Source: an uncultured Bacilli bacterium (GTDB lineage: Bacteria > Bacillota_I > Bacilli_A > RF39 > UBA660). Taken from it: a DNA stretch of 19,414 bases. The notes below the pieces were generated by a model. The model saw nothing but the letters and a program-made list of their open reading frames with translations. It searched no databases and was not told the origin of the DNA. The translations under genes were made by a program, and so were the position numbers. Shown here piece by piece: positions 6,289 to 13,188 of this stretch; the first letter of the stretch is position 1; each line of letters begins with the position of its first letter. The stretch spans positions 1 to 19,414 of the forward strand of contig CAKOOU010000020.1 of assembly GCA_934098455.1 (NCBI GenBank), read 5' to 3'.

Positions 6289-7156
6289 TATCAAATTTAT
6301 GGTCTTTAGTATCAAATTCTAAAAGTTTATTTGTATTAACTAAGAAGAAATCATGTTGTAATGTATCAACTTCACTATCTTTTGTTATAGGGTCATCCCA
6401 AGTTAAATCTATGTTTAACCATTCACCATTAATTAAAACAGCATTCCATACATGTGTGTTGCTAGCAACTTTATAATTTTTAAGTCCAAATTTACTAATA
6501 AATATTGCCATTAAATCTGCATATCCACTACAAACAGCAGTACCATTAAATAATGGACCTAGTGCTGTGTAAGAAGCACTATTAGATTTATTAATATCAT
6601 ATCTTGTGTTATTTATAATATAATCGTGTATTTTTAAAAGTTTATCATCATCACTCATATTATTTGTAATATATTTAGTTATAATATCATCTACACCCTT
6701 ATTAATTTTATCTATATCATCTTCACTATATAATTTAGTAATATTTATTGTAACTTCACCACTAGTTTTAGTAACTATACCAATTTTAGAATAATTATTA
6801 TATGGATGTACATAATTATTAATATTTGAAAGTAGAGTAGTATCTTTACTTATTTTATTTACATCTTTTAAACAATCACTATATTCATCAGGACAATAAA
6901 ATGTAAAAGTGTCCCATCCATTATTTAAAGTACTATATATAATATTTAATAATCCTTGATAACTATATGGAACATATTCTTTTGATTGTTGTACAAATTT
7001 AAAATCATAATTTCTATAATAATCATTTGGACTTGGTATAGAAACTTTCTTATTATTTTCTAAAAATAGAGCTATTTTATCTGATATAGTATCAATATTA
7101 AATAATACTAATAAACTAATTAATATACATATTATTAAAGACAATGTTTTCTTCAT
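6263..7156 (-). CDS. Secreted or membrane-anchored transglutaminase-like protein
   Basis: The 297-aa product has an N-terminal signal or anchor helix (about residues 4-20). Its C-terminal transglutaminase-like (cysteine protease fold) domain carries all three catalytic residues in the family motifs: Cys209 (GTAVCSGYADLM), His235 (NTHVWNAVLINGEW) and Asp250 (WLNIDLTWDDP). Preceding helices (DDKLLKIHDYIINNTRYD) also match the family. Such bacterial proteins are thought to act outside the membrane as amidases, peptidases or crosslinkers; the substrate is unknown. The ribosome binding site AGGTGAT fixes the start. It is transcribed toward the AI-2E gene and overlaps its 3' end. It is unlike spore-coat Tgl, so I do not assign that name. 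Confidence 0.85.
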   Translation of the reverse strand: MKKTLSLIICILISLLVLFNIDTISDKIALFLENNKKVSIPSPNDYYRNYDFKFVQQSKEYVPYSYQGLLNIIYSTLNNGWDTFTFYCPDEYSDCLKDVNKISKDTTLLSNINNYVHPYNNYSKIGIVTKTSGEVTINITKLYSEDDIDKINKGVDDIITKYITNNMSDDDKLLKIHDYIINNTRYDINKSNSASYTALGPLFNGTAVCSGYADLMAIFISKFGLKNYKVASNTHVWNAVLINGEWLNIDLTWDDPITKDSEVDTLQHDFFLVNTNKLLEFDTKDHKFDTTVYQELK

Positions 7157-7175
7157 TTATAAATCACCTATATTA

Positions 7176-7184
7176 ATAATAACA
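7176..7184 (-). promoter_or_regulatory. Extended -10 candidate for the transglutaminase-like gene
   Basis: Minus-strand TGT-TATTAT lies 19 nt before the start codon. No convincing -35 is visible. Confidence 0.4.
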
Positions 7185-7250
7185 AAATATAAAATAAAAA
7201 GAAATAATTAATTTGATTCTTTAAAAATATTTTATAAAGATTAGGACATA

Positions 7251-7293
7251 AAAAAAGAAATAGATAATCAAAATTTAATTTTCCATTTCTTTT
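7251..7293 (-). terminator. rpsT terminator overlapping the gene end
   Basis: Read on the minus strand, an 11-bp stem (AAAAGAAATGG with CTATTTCTTTT, one G-U pair) encloses a 19-nt loop and runs into a T tract. The 5' arm lies inside the last rpsT codons and the stop codon is in the loop. Confidence 0.6.
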
Positions 7294-7541
7294 ACTTTTT
7301 TATTTAATCTTGCTTTTTGTCTATCACAAGTATTCTTTTTTACTAATCCTTTTGAACAAGCCTTATCAATGTTAGAAACAAATTTCTTAAGTTCAGCATT
7401 AGCTAAATCTTTGTTCTTATCTGTAATTGCTTTTTCTGTCTTTTTAATAGAATTTTTTACTTTAGCAGTATAAACATTATTAGCAATTGTAGTTTTAATA
7501 TCTTGTTTTACTGATTTCTTAGAACTTTTAATATTAGGCAT
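7275..7541 (-). CDS. rpsT: 30S ribosomal protein S20
   Basis: S20 binds 16S rRNA near the bottom of the 30S body and is a primary assembly protein. The 88-aa product has the family length, opens with PNIKSSKKSVKQD, and consists of long basic helices with the conserved C-terminal region GLVKKNTCDRQKARLNKKV (most S20 proteins have KNKAARKKSRL here). A strong ribosome binding site, AAGGAGA, precedes the ATG. It is a single-gene unit, divergent from the surface-protein gene at 7679. Confidence 0.95.
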   Translation of the reverse strand: MPNIKSSKKSVKQDIKTTIANNVYTAKVKNSIKKTEKAITDKNKDLANAELKKFVSNIDKACSKGLVKKNTCDRQKARLNKKVKEMEN

Positions 7542-7571
7542 AACTAATCTCCTTCCTTAAATACAATATTG

Positions 7572-7600
7572 ATTTTACCAAATTATTAAGTAAAATGCAA
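7572..7600 (-). promoter_or_regulatory. rpsT promoter
   Basis: On the minus strand TTGCAT (7600-7595), a 17-bp spacer ending in TGG, and TAAAAT (7577-7572) form a good sigma-A promoter with an extended -10. It is the best-matching promoter in the window. Confidence 0.75.
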
Positions 7601-7617
7601 ACAAAATTATATTTTTA

Positions 7618-7646
7618 TTGAAAAAAAATTAAATTTATTATATTAT
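7618..7646 (+). promoter_or_regulatory. Promoter of the first lectin-like surface protein gene
   Basis: TTGAAA (7618-7623), a 17-bp spacer and TATTAT (7641-7646) form a sigma-A promoter divergent from the rpsT promoter. The -35 boxes are 17 bp apart. Confidence 0.6.
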
Positions 7647-7678
7647 TAATATGTAAGTTAATATAAAGGATTGGTTAT

Positions 7679-9250
7679 ATGAAAAATAATATATTTAAAA
7701 GCTATGCAAAAAAAATATTAAAAAGTCAAGCATTTGTATCAGTTTTAATAGTATTTGTATTATCTTTAGGTATTATTGGTACTAGTTATTCATTATATAT
7801 GGATGTAGATAAAGATACTGATTATCAAGTTGTAGAAGTAGGAGATTTAGCAATTTCATTTGATAATGGTAGTAATAAAATTACTTTGACAAATATGTTA
7901 CCAACAGAAGATAGTGATGCTATAAAGAAAACAGATAATATTTTTTCATTTTATATTTATAATACTGGAACATATAAAGTAGATTATGATATAAATTTAG
8001 AATCAGATAGTGGTAATCAAGTAGATTCTAAATATATTAGTTATCAGATATGTAAAGATAATGCAGATAATTGTGAAGATATTAAAATATTAAATAGGGG
8101 TAGTCTTATAAAGAAAGAACAATTAGATGCAAAGAAAACAAGTTCAGAAACTAATCCAAGTGCATATTATTTTTTAAGAATATGGATAAATAAAGATTAT
8201 CCTACAACAGAAACAGAAGCAAAGACAATTAAGTTAAAAGTTGTAGTTAATGCAAAAAATATTAAAGGTGAATTATCAAATACAAGTTTATTATCTGGAA
8301 AGATATTAAATGATGATAGAATTAAAATAAATTATGATACATTAAATTTAAGTAATGATGTTGATAAAGGTGAAACTGAGGAAAAAGGTATATATTTGAC
8401 ACCTGATGATTATGGTACGTCATATATTTTTAGAGGAAAGCAAAGTTATAATTATGTATCTTTTGCAGATAAAATATGGAGAATTGTTAGAATTAATGGA
8501 GATGGTTCGGTTAGAATGATTTTAGATAGTACAATTGGTCTATCAACATTTAATTCCGATGACTCCGTAAAATATGACAATGCCTGTATAGGATATATGT
8601 ATGGAACACCAGGAAGTACAACATATGATGCAACACATGAAAATATAAATGATAGTGCTGTAAAAAAAGTTGTAGATACTTGGTATGAAAATAATTTAAA
8701 AAATAATTATTCAGATTATTTAGCAGATACTTTATTTTGTGGAGATAAAAGAGTTACTACCCTCATAGCTAGTTTGAGTAAAGGTTATGGAGATTCTACT
8801 ACGTACTATATTGGTTATGATAAGTATAATCGTAATGGACATAAAACTAATTCTGGTATAGAACTATATTCTCTAAAATGTGCTGTAGATGCAAGTAATG
8901 ATTATTCTAGATATACAGTTAATAAAGTTACTTTACCAGATGGAAATGAAACAAATGGTAAGTTAAAATATCCAATAGGTTTAATAACAATGGATGAAGT
9001 AATATTTATGGGTGAACATAATGATGGTAGTGGTAAAACTTTTTATAGTAATCAAGAAATTATTGATTCAGATAAAGGGGAATGGACTATGACACCTTTT
9101 CGTTATGTAGGTGGATTATCTTTGATGTTTAACTCAGTTAATACAGTTAATGAGGCAAATGTTAGACCTGTTATAAATATTAAGAGTGATATATTAATAG
9201 CATCAGGTGATGGTACTGCATCAAATCCATATAAATTAAAATTATCTTAA
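7679..9250 (+). CDS. Surface protein with lectin-like C-terminal domain (paralogue 1)
   Basis: The 523-aa product has a basic N-terminus and one membrane or signal helix (about 17-38). A beta-rich stalk follows (about 40-230), with an ending of the helix region (TSYSLYMD) that recalls TasA/SipW-dependent proteins. The C-terminal domain starts at PDDYGTSYIFRG (about 242) and contains SFADKIWRIVRINGDGS, YMYGTPGSTTYDATHEN, LFCGD, YPIGLIT-DEV and the closing NVRPVINI...GDGTASNPYKL. The W(T)-x-(S/T)P...VRPVI ending resembles DUF6273/formylglycine-enzyme-like (C-type-lectin) domains, so ligand binding at the surface is inferred. Ligand-region codons (TCC, CTC, CGT) differ from the rest of the gene. 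AAAGGA sets the start. The next gene is its paralogue. Confidence 0.8.
   Translation: MKNNIFKSYAKKILKSQAFVSVLIVFVLSLGIIGTSYSLYMDVDKDTDYQVVEVGDLAISFDNGSNKITLTNMLPTEDSDAIKKTDNIFSFYIYNTGTYKVDYDINLESDSGNQVDSKYISYQICKDNADNCEDIKILNRGSLIKKEQLDAKKTSSETNPSAYYFLRIWINKDYPTTETEAKTIKLKVVVNAKNIKGELSNTSLLSGKILNDDRIKINYDTLNLSNDVDKGETEEKGIYLTPDDYGTSYIFRGKQSYNYVSFADKIWRIVRINGDGSVRMILDSTIGLSTFNSDDSVKYDNACIGYMYGTPGSTTYDATHENINDSAVKKVVDTWYENNLKNNYSDYLADTLFCGDKRVTTLIASLSKGYGDSTTYYIGYDKYNRNGHKTNSGIELYSLKCAVDASNDYSRYTVNKVTLPDGNETNGKLKYPIGLITMDEVIFMGEHNDGSGKTFYSNQEIIDSDKGEWTMTPFRYVGGLSLMFNSVNTVNEANVRPVINIKSDILIASGDGTASNPYKLKLS
8603..8643 (+). repeat. Direct repeat copy 1 (shared by the two surface genes)
   Basis: This 41-bp stretch differs from 10421-10461 at a single base (A for G at 8623), far above the DNA similarity around it. 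It encodes the GTPGSTTYDATHEN core. Confidence 0.85.
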
Positions 9251-9254
9251 AAAT

Positions 9255-9280
9255 AGTACTTGATAAAGAGTACTTTTTTT
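9255..9280 (+). terminator. Terminator of paralogue 1
   Basis: A 6-bp stem AGTACT/AGTACT with an 8-nt loop is followed by a run of T (9274-9280), five bases after the stop codon. Confidence 0.75.
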
Positions 9281-9368
9281 GATATAGTTTTATTAAGGTA
9301 GTAAAGCGTATTGTACAAAATAATTCGCAACTACAAGAAAAATTTTCTATTCATAAAAAAGATTAAAT

Positions 9369-9450
9369 AAGACTGTATAACTTCTCTCCCGACCTCGAAA
9401 ATTTGTTCGGGGGGGGGGGTTATAACGAAGTTAAATATATAGTCTTTTTT
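9369..9450 (+). promoter_or_regulatory. Long leader hairpin with T tract ahead of paralogue 2
   Basis: AAGACT (9369-9374) pairs with AGTCTT (9441-9446), TAACTTC (9378-9384) with GAAGTTA (9427-9433), and CCCGA (9388-9392) with TCGGG (9407-9411). T's continue to 9450, giving a terminator shape. Paralogue 1 already has its own terminator, so this may be an attenuator for paralogue 2. The rest of 9281-9368 shows no gene. No clear promoter is found there. Confidence 0.55.
9409..9419 (+). repeat. Homopolymer G11 tract
   Basis: Eleven consecutive G's lie in a region otherwise almost devoid of G/C. They sit between TTGTTC (9403-9408, -35-like) and TATAAC (9421-9426, -10-like), 53 nt before the start of a surface-protein gene. 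Such tracts change length by slipped-strand mispairing in other bacteria. Confidence 0.9.
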
Positions 9451-9472
9451 GTGTGTTTAAGGAGGAGAAGAT

Positions 9473-11098
9473 ATGAGTAGAAAAAATAAAATAATAATAA
9501 GTGTAACAGGAATAATATTAGTACTTTTAATTTTAGTAGGATTAACTTACGCATATTTCCTTACTAAAATAAAAGGAAATGATAATGAAAAAAGTATTAG
9601 TGTAACTACAGCAGATTTGAAACTAGAATATAGTGATATTAATGATATTTTAGTTAGTGAAGAAAATGTAGAACCAGGTAATAGTTGGACTAAAACATTT
9701 GCAGTAACAAATAATGGTAATAAAACAGTAACAAACTATGGAGTTGCACTTGAAAATATTGAAAATGGATTAGAAAGAAAAGAAGACTTAGTATATACAT
9801 TAACATGTACACAATATACAAAAGCAACATACAAGGTAGAAAATAAAGTTGCAAGTGGAACAACAAGTGGAACATGTAATGGAGTAAGTAGTGAAACTAC
9901 TTATCCATCTGTTGGAACAATACTAGTAGAAAACTCAATAGATACAGATAAAGTACAAGCATATACATTAACAGTAACATATAAAGAAACAAATACAGAC
10001 CAAAGTATAGATATGAATAAAAGATTTAGTGGAAAAGTAAATATAGTAGACCCAAAACTATTTGGACCATTTGGAACAGATACACTTGCTAGTACTATAA
10101 TAAATACAGCAAAAACACAAACAGACAGTACAAGAACAACATTAGGAAGTGAAGTAACAACATTTACAAGTGTATCAAGAGAAACAGAACATGTATTAAA
10201 TACAGCGCCAGATGATTATGGAACAAGTTATTATTTTAGAGGGAATGTAATAGATAATTATGTATCATTTGCAGATAAAGTTTGGAGAATAGTAAGAATA
10301 AATGGAGACGGTTCAATAAGACTTATACTAGATGATGTTGCAAAAGATTCAAGTGGTAATGCAATTAATACAGCTTTTAATACCAATAAAGATGACAATG
10401 CATATGTAGGTTACATGTACGGAACACCAGGAAGTACAACGTATGATGCAACACATGAAAACAAAAATGATAGTACAATAAAAATTGCAGTAGACAAATG
10501 GTATGAAGATAACCTAAAAACAAATTATTCAAATTATTTAGCAGACACATTATTTTGCGGAGATAAGACACTTGCAGAAAGTGGAATAGGTGGAGTGACA
10601 ACACAATTAGGATATGGAACAAATCAAACATACTATTCCTCAACTGAGAGACTATTATATAGTAGCGGAACGACAGGATTAACAACATCAATACCAACAT
10701 TAAAATGTGCAGAAAAAACAAATGATAATTATTCAAGATATACAACAACAAAAGGTACGTTACCAAACGGAAAAGAAACAAATGGGAATTTAAAATATCC
10801 AATAGGATTATTAACAGCAGATGAAGTAGCATATGCAGGAGCGTACAAACAAAAACAAATAAATAAAACATATTATTTATATAATTCTTCAATAACTTCT
10901 AATGTGTGGTTTTTGGCTTCGCAACAATATGATGCTACAAACGCACGTACTTGGTATTCTTCTCCTTCGGAAGGTTTTATCGATAATCATTATGTTTATC
11001 GTTTGTTCGCTTTCCGACCAACAATAAATTTGAAAAATAATGTTAAGTTTAGTGGAACCGGAACAAGCACTGACCCGTATAAAATAGTTACAGAATAG
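9473..11098 (+). CDS. Surface protein with lectin-like C-terminal domain (paralogue 2)
   Basis: The 541-aa product has a basic N-terminus (SRKNK), a membrane or signal helix (about 7-29) ending TYAYFLTK, and a stalk with TasA-like features (SVTTADLKLEYSD, then VEPGNSWTKTFAVTNNGN). A linker rich in Thr/Ser follows (about 205-240). The C-terminal domain (about 245-541) shares motifs with the preceding paralogue: PDDYGTSYYFRG, SFADKVWRIVRINGDGS, YMYGTPGSTTYDATHEN, LADTLFCGD, YPIGLLTADEV and FRPTINL. The stalks are unrelated to the eye. Most of the gene uses AGA, TTA and ACA codons, but about 10886-11030 switches to CGT, CGA, TCG, TCT, TTG and TTC. The start has the strongest ribosome binding site in the window (AAGGAGGAG). 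Expression may depend on the upstream G11 tract and hairpin. The ligand is unknown. Confidence 0.8.
   Translation: MSRKNKIIISVTGIILVLLILVGLTYAYFLTKIKGNDNEKSISVTTADLKLEYSDINDILVSEENVEPGNSWTKTFAVTNNGNKTVTNYGVALENIENGLERKEDLVYTLTCTQYTKATYKVENKVASGTTSGTCNGVSSETTYPSVGTILVENSIDTDKVQAYTLTVTYKETNTDQSIDMNKRFSGKVNIVDPKLFGPFGTDTLASTIINTAKTQTDSTRTTLGSEVTTFTSVSRETEHVLNTAPDDYGTSYYFRGNVIDNYVSFADKVWRIVRINGDGSIRLILDDVAKDSSGNAINTAFNTNKDDNAYVGYMYGTPGSTTYDATHENKNDSTIKIAVDKWYEDNLKTNYSNYLADTLFCGDKTLAESGIGGVTTQLGYGTNQTYYSSTERLLYSSGTTGLTTSIPTLKCAEKTNDNYSRYTTTKGTLPNGKETNGNLKYPIGLLTADEVAYAGAYKQKQINKTYYLYNSSITSNVWFLASQQYDATNARTWYSSPSEGFIDNHYVYRLFAFRPTINLKNNVKFSGTGTSTDPYKIVTE
10421..10461 (+). repeat. Direct repeat copy 2 (shared by the two surface genes)
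   Basis: This is the partner of 8603-8643, with one mismatch in 41 bp. Confidence 0.85.
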
Positions 11099-11120
11099 AA
11101 ATTCAATAAGAAATAATATA

Positions 11121-11150
11121 ACAGACTAGATTTTGTATTTAGTCTGTTTT
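11121..11150 (+). terminator. Terminator of paralogue 2
   Basis: An 8-bp perfect stem ACAGACTA/TAGTCTGT (11121-11128 with 11140-11147) with an 11-nt loop is followed by only TTT. The tsaB -35 candidate lies in its loop. Confidence 0.65.
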
Positions 11151-11160
11151 GTGTTATAAT
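11133..11160 (+). promoter_or_regulatory. tsaB operon promoter
   Basis: A weak -35 TTGTAT (11133-11138), 16-bp spacing and a perfect extended -10 TGT-TATAAT (11152-11160). The -35 and spacer overlap the upstream terminator. Confidence 0.7.
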
Positions 11161-11181
11161 ACGTAAATGGAGTTGATAAAT

Positions 11182-11763
11182 ATGTATACGTTATTTATAA
11201 GTACTTTTAATGAATTAATTATTATAGGTTTATTAAAAGATGGTAAAGTATTAGATATAAAAGAAAAAGAATCTAATAGAAATCATAGTGTATATACTAT
11301 GCCTATTATAGAAAATATATTAAAAGATAATAATATAGATACTAATTATTTGAATGAAATTATAGTAGTTAATGGACCAGGTTCATTTACTGGAGTAAGA
11401 ATTGGAGTTACAATTGCAAAAACTTTTGCTTATACATTAGATATACCAATAAAAACAATAACTAGTTTAGAAGCATATGTAGTAAGTAGTGAAAGCGATA
11501 AAAATAAATTAATATATATTTCAGATTTAAAAGGAAAATATATAGGATATTTTAATAAAGATAATGAAATGTTAACTAATTATATTTATTTGAGTAATAA
11601 AGAATTTGATAATTATATAAAAGATAAAAAAGAATATATAATAGATAATTCTAAATTTGATTTAGAAAAAATATATGATTATTTAAAAAATAAAGATAGT
11701 ATTAATCCTCATTTAGTTAATCCTATCTATATAAAGGGAATTGATGCATTAAATGATAAATAA
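11182..11763 (+). CDS. tsaB: tRNA t6A synthesis protein TsaB
   Basis: TsaB partners TsaD in adding threonylcarbamoyl to A37 of ANN-decoding tRNAs. The 193-aa product has an ASKHA-type (actin-like ATPase) N-terminal fold with the family-diagnostic segment NGPGSFTGVRIGVTIAKTFAY (about 67-87) and the SLEAY motif after it. The N-terminal phosphate-loop region (LFISTF) departs from the usual LAIDTS, in keeping with TsaB being a non-catalytic dimer partner. I chose the ATG at 11182 because the upstream in-frame ATG at 11167 is part of the ribosome binding site (GGAGTTGAT). It is the first gene of the operon and overlaps rimI by 11 bp. Confidence 0.92.
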   Translation: MYTLFISTFNELIIIGLLKDGKVLDIKEKESNRNHSVYTMPIIENILKDNNIDTNYLNEIIVVNGPGSFTGVRIGVTIAKTFAYTLDIPIKTITSLEAYVVSSESDKNKLIYISDLKGKYIGYFNKDNEMLTNYIYLSNKEFDNYIKDKKEYIIDNSKFDLEKIYDYLKNKDSINPHLVNPIYIKGIDALNDK

Positions 11764-12157
11764 TTGTAATAATAGTGATAAAAAAAGAATTATAGAATTA
11801 GGTAAATTAATTAATAATAATTTTGATAGAGTAAATAATATAGATAAAATTATAGAAGATAAAGAGATAATAGGATATTATGATAATAATAAATTAATAG
11901 GTTTTATCATATTTAAAACATTATATGATGTTACTGACCTTTTATATATAGTAGTTGATGAAGAATATAGAAATAAAAAAATAGGTTCAAAATTAATGGA
12001 TTATCTTATTAATAATAGTAAGAAAATAATGTTAGAAGTTAGATGTGATAATAAAAGTGCAATTAATCTTTATAAAAAATATAATTTTATGATTATTAAT
12101 ATAAGGAAAAAATATTATAACGATATGGATGGATATGTTATGGAGTTGATGTTATGA
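11753..12157 (+). CDS. rimI: Ribosomal-protein-alanine N-acetyltransferase-like GNAT protein
   Basis: The 134-aa product is a single GNAT acetyltransferase domain. It shows the acetyl-CoA loop EEYRNKKIGSKLM (about 81-93) and the RimI-characteristic LEVRCDNKSAINLYKKYNF followed by IRKKYYNDMDGYVMEL. Known RimI acetylates the N-terminal amine of ribosomal protein S18. The acetyl-CoA loop has Lys where most GNATs have Gly (R-x-x-G-x-G/A), an atypical detail. Position between tsaB and tsaD is the classic RimI arrangement in Firmicutes. It overlaps tsaB by 11 bp and tsaD by 4 bp (ATGA), so translation is probably coupled. It ends with TGA, showing the standard code. Confidence 0.88.
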   Translation: MINNCNNSDKKRIIELGKLINNNFDRVNNIDKIIEDKEIIGYYDNNKLIGFIIFKTLYDVTDLLYIVVDEEYRNKKIGSKLMDYLINNSKKIMLEVRCDNKSAINLYKKYNFMIINIRKKYYNDMDGYVMELML

Positions 12158-13164
12158 AAGATGTATATATATTAGGAATTGAAAGTAGTTGTGATGAAAC
12201 TAGTATTTCTATAGTAAAAAATGGATGTGTTGATGTTGCAACAACTGTTTCTACACAAATGGATACACACGCTTTATATGGTGGTGTTGTTCCTGAAATT
12301 GCTAGTAGAATGCATACAGAAAATATTACATTAGTGTTAAGCGACATTCTAAAAAAAGCCAACATGAAAATATCCGAAGTAGATGCCATTGCAGTTACTT
12401 ATGCACCTGGTTTGTTAGGAAGTTTATTAGTAGGAATAGAATTTGCAAAAGTTTTATCATTAGTTTATAAAAAGCCTTTAATTGCTGTTCATCATATTAG
12501 TGGACACATATTTGCAAATAATCTAGTAAAGAAAATAGAATACCCAACATTAGCACTTGTCGTTAGTGGTGGACATACAGAATTAGTTAAAATGATTAGT
12601 GATTATGACTTTGAAGTACTAGGAACAACTTTAGATGATGCTATAGGTGAATGCTTTGATAAAGTTGCAAGAGTATTAGATTTAAAATATCCAGGTGGAC
12701 CAAATATAGAAAGATTAGCTAGTATAGGGGAGGCAACATATAAATTACCAATACCAATGAATAATAATGAACTTAATTTTTCATTTAGTGGTCTTAAAAG
12801 TTCAGTTATTAATTTAGTACATAACGAAAAACAAAGAGGTAATGAAATAAATAAAGAAAATATGGCTTGTTCGTTTCAAACTGTTGCTGTTGATGAAATA
12901 GTAAGAAAAACAAGATTAGCTATAAAAAATACAGGAATAAAAAGACTAATAGTTGCTGGAGGAGTAAGTGCAAATAAATATTTAAGAAATGAACTAGAAA
13001 AATTAAGTAAAGAAATGAATATTGATTTATCAATACCACCACTTAAATATTGTACTGATAACGCAACAATGATAGCTTGTGCAGCTTATCCATTATACTT
13101 AAGAAAAGAATTTACAGATTATAAATTAAATGGTAAAAGTCAAGAATATTTCTTTAAAAAATAA
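12154..13164 (+). CDS. tsaD: tRNA N6-adenosine threonylcarbamoyltransferase TsaD
   Basis: TsaD is the catalytic enzyme that moves the threonylcarbamoyl group from TC-AMP to tRNA A37. The 336-aa product has the full family signature: GIESSCDETS at the N-terminus, the metal-binding H-x-x-x-H at about 114-118 (HHISGH), SGGHTELV, the DDAIGECFDKVAR segment, GGPNIERLA, NFSFSGLKS, the AGGVSANKYLR nucleotide loop, and a late CTDNATMIA with the third metal ligand at about Asp302. The length is typical. A GGAGTTGAT ribosome binding site lies inside the end of rimI. The tsaE and tsaC partners are not in this window. Confidence 0.97.
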   Translation: MKDVYILGIESSCDETSISIVKNGCVDVATTVSTQMDTHALYGGVVPEIASRMHTENITLVLSDILKKANMKISEVDAIAVTYAPGLLGSLLVGIEFAKVLSLVYKKPLIAVHHISGHIFANNLVKKIEYPTLALVVSGGHTELVKMISDYDFEVLGTTLDDAIGECFDKVARVLDLKYPGGPNIERLASIGEATYKLPIPMNNNELNFSFSGLKSSVINLVHNEKQRGNEINKENMACSFQTVAVDEIVRKTRLAIKNTGIKRLIVAGGVSANKYLRNELEKLSKEMNIDLSIPPLKYCTDNATMIACAAYPLYLRKEFTDYKLNGKSQEYFFKK

Positions 13165-13188
13165 AGTATTAAAAAAAGGGGGATTATT

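Noticed and set aside
9376..9436. lox-like recombination site (ATAACTTC ... GAAGTTA arms)
   Set aside because: The arms resemble half of loxP by eye, but match only over 7-8 bp, are separated by 42 bp instead of a short spacer, and no tyrosine recombinase is nearby. A transcript hairpin explains them.
10377..10892. Open frame of 171 codons on the minus strand inside paralogue 2
   Set aside because: It is antisense to conserved domain codons, is composed almost entirely of Leu/Tyr/Ile/His from low-complexity reverse codons, and has no ribosome binding site. Similar frames at 293-586, 2516-2707, 5271-5600, 9690-9875, 12138-12389, 16072-16260 and 17189-17383 were dropped for the same reasons.
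8600..11030. Diversity-generating retroelement targets (variable lectin-like loops)
   Set aside because: No reverse transcriptase, accessory gene or template repeat is in the window, and the loops of the two genes do not differ mainly at adenine positions; they are unrelated in sequence.
11167..11181. Earlier in-frame starts for tsaB (11167), uvrC (1626), the 3566 gene (3560), cwlJ (17188) and the 17247 gene (17202)
   Set aside because: The first four lie in or against the ribosome binding sequence of the next in-frame ATG. The fifth precedes the likely transcription start and has no ribosome binding site.
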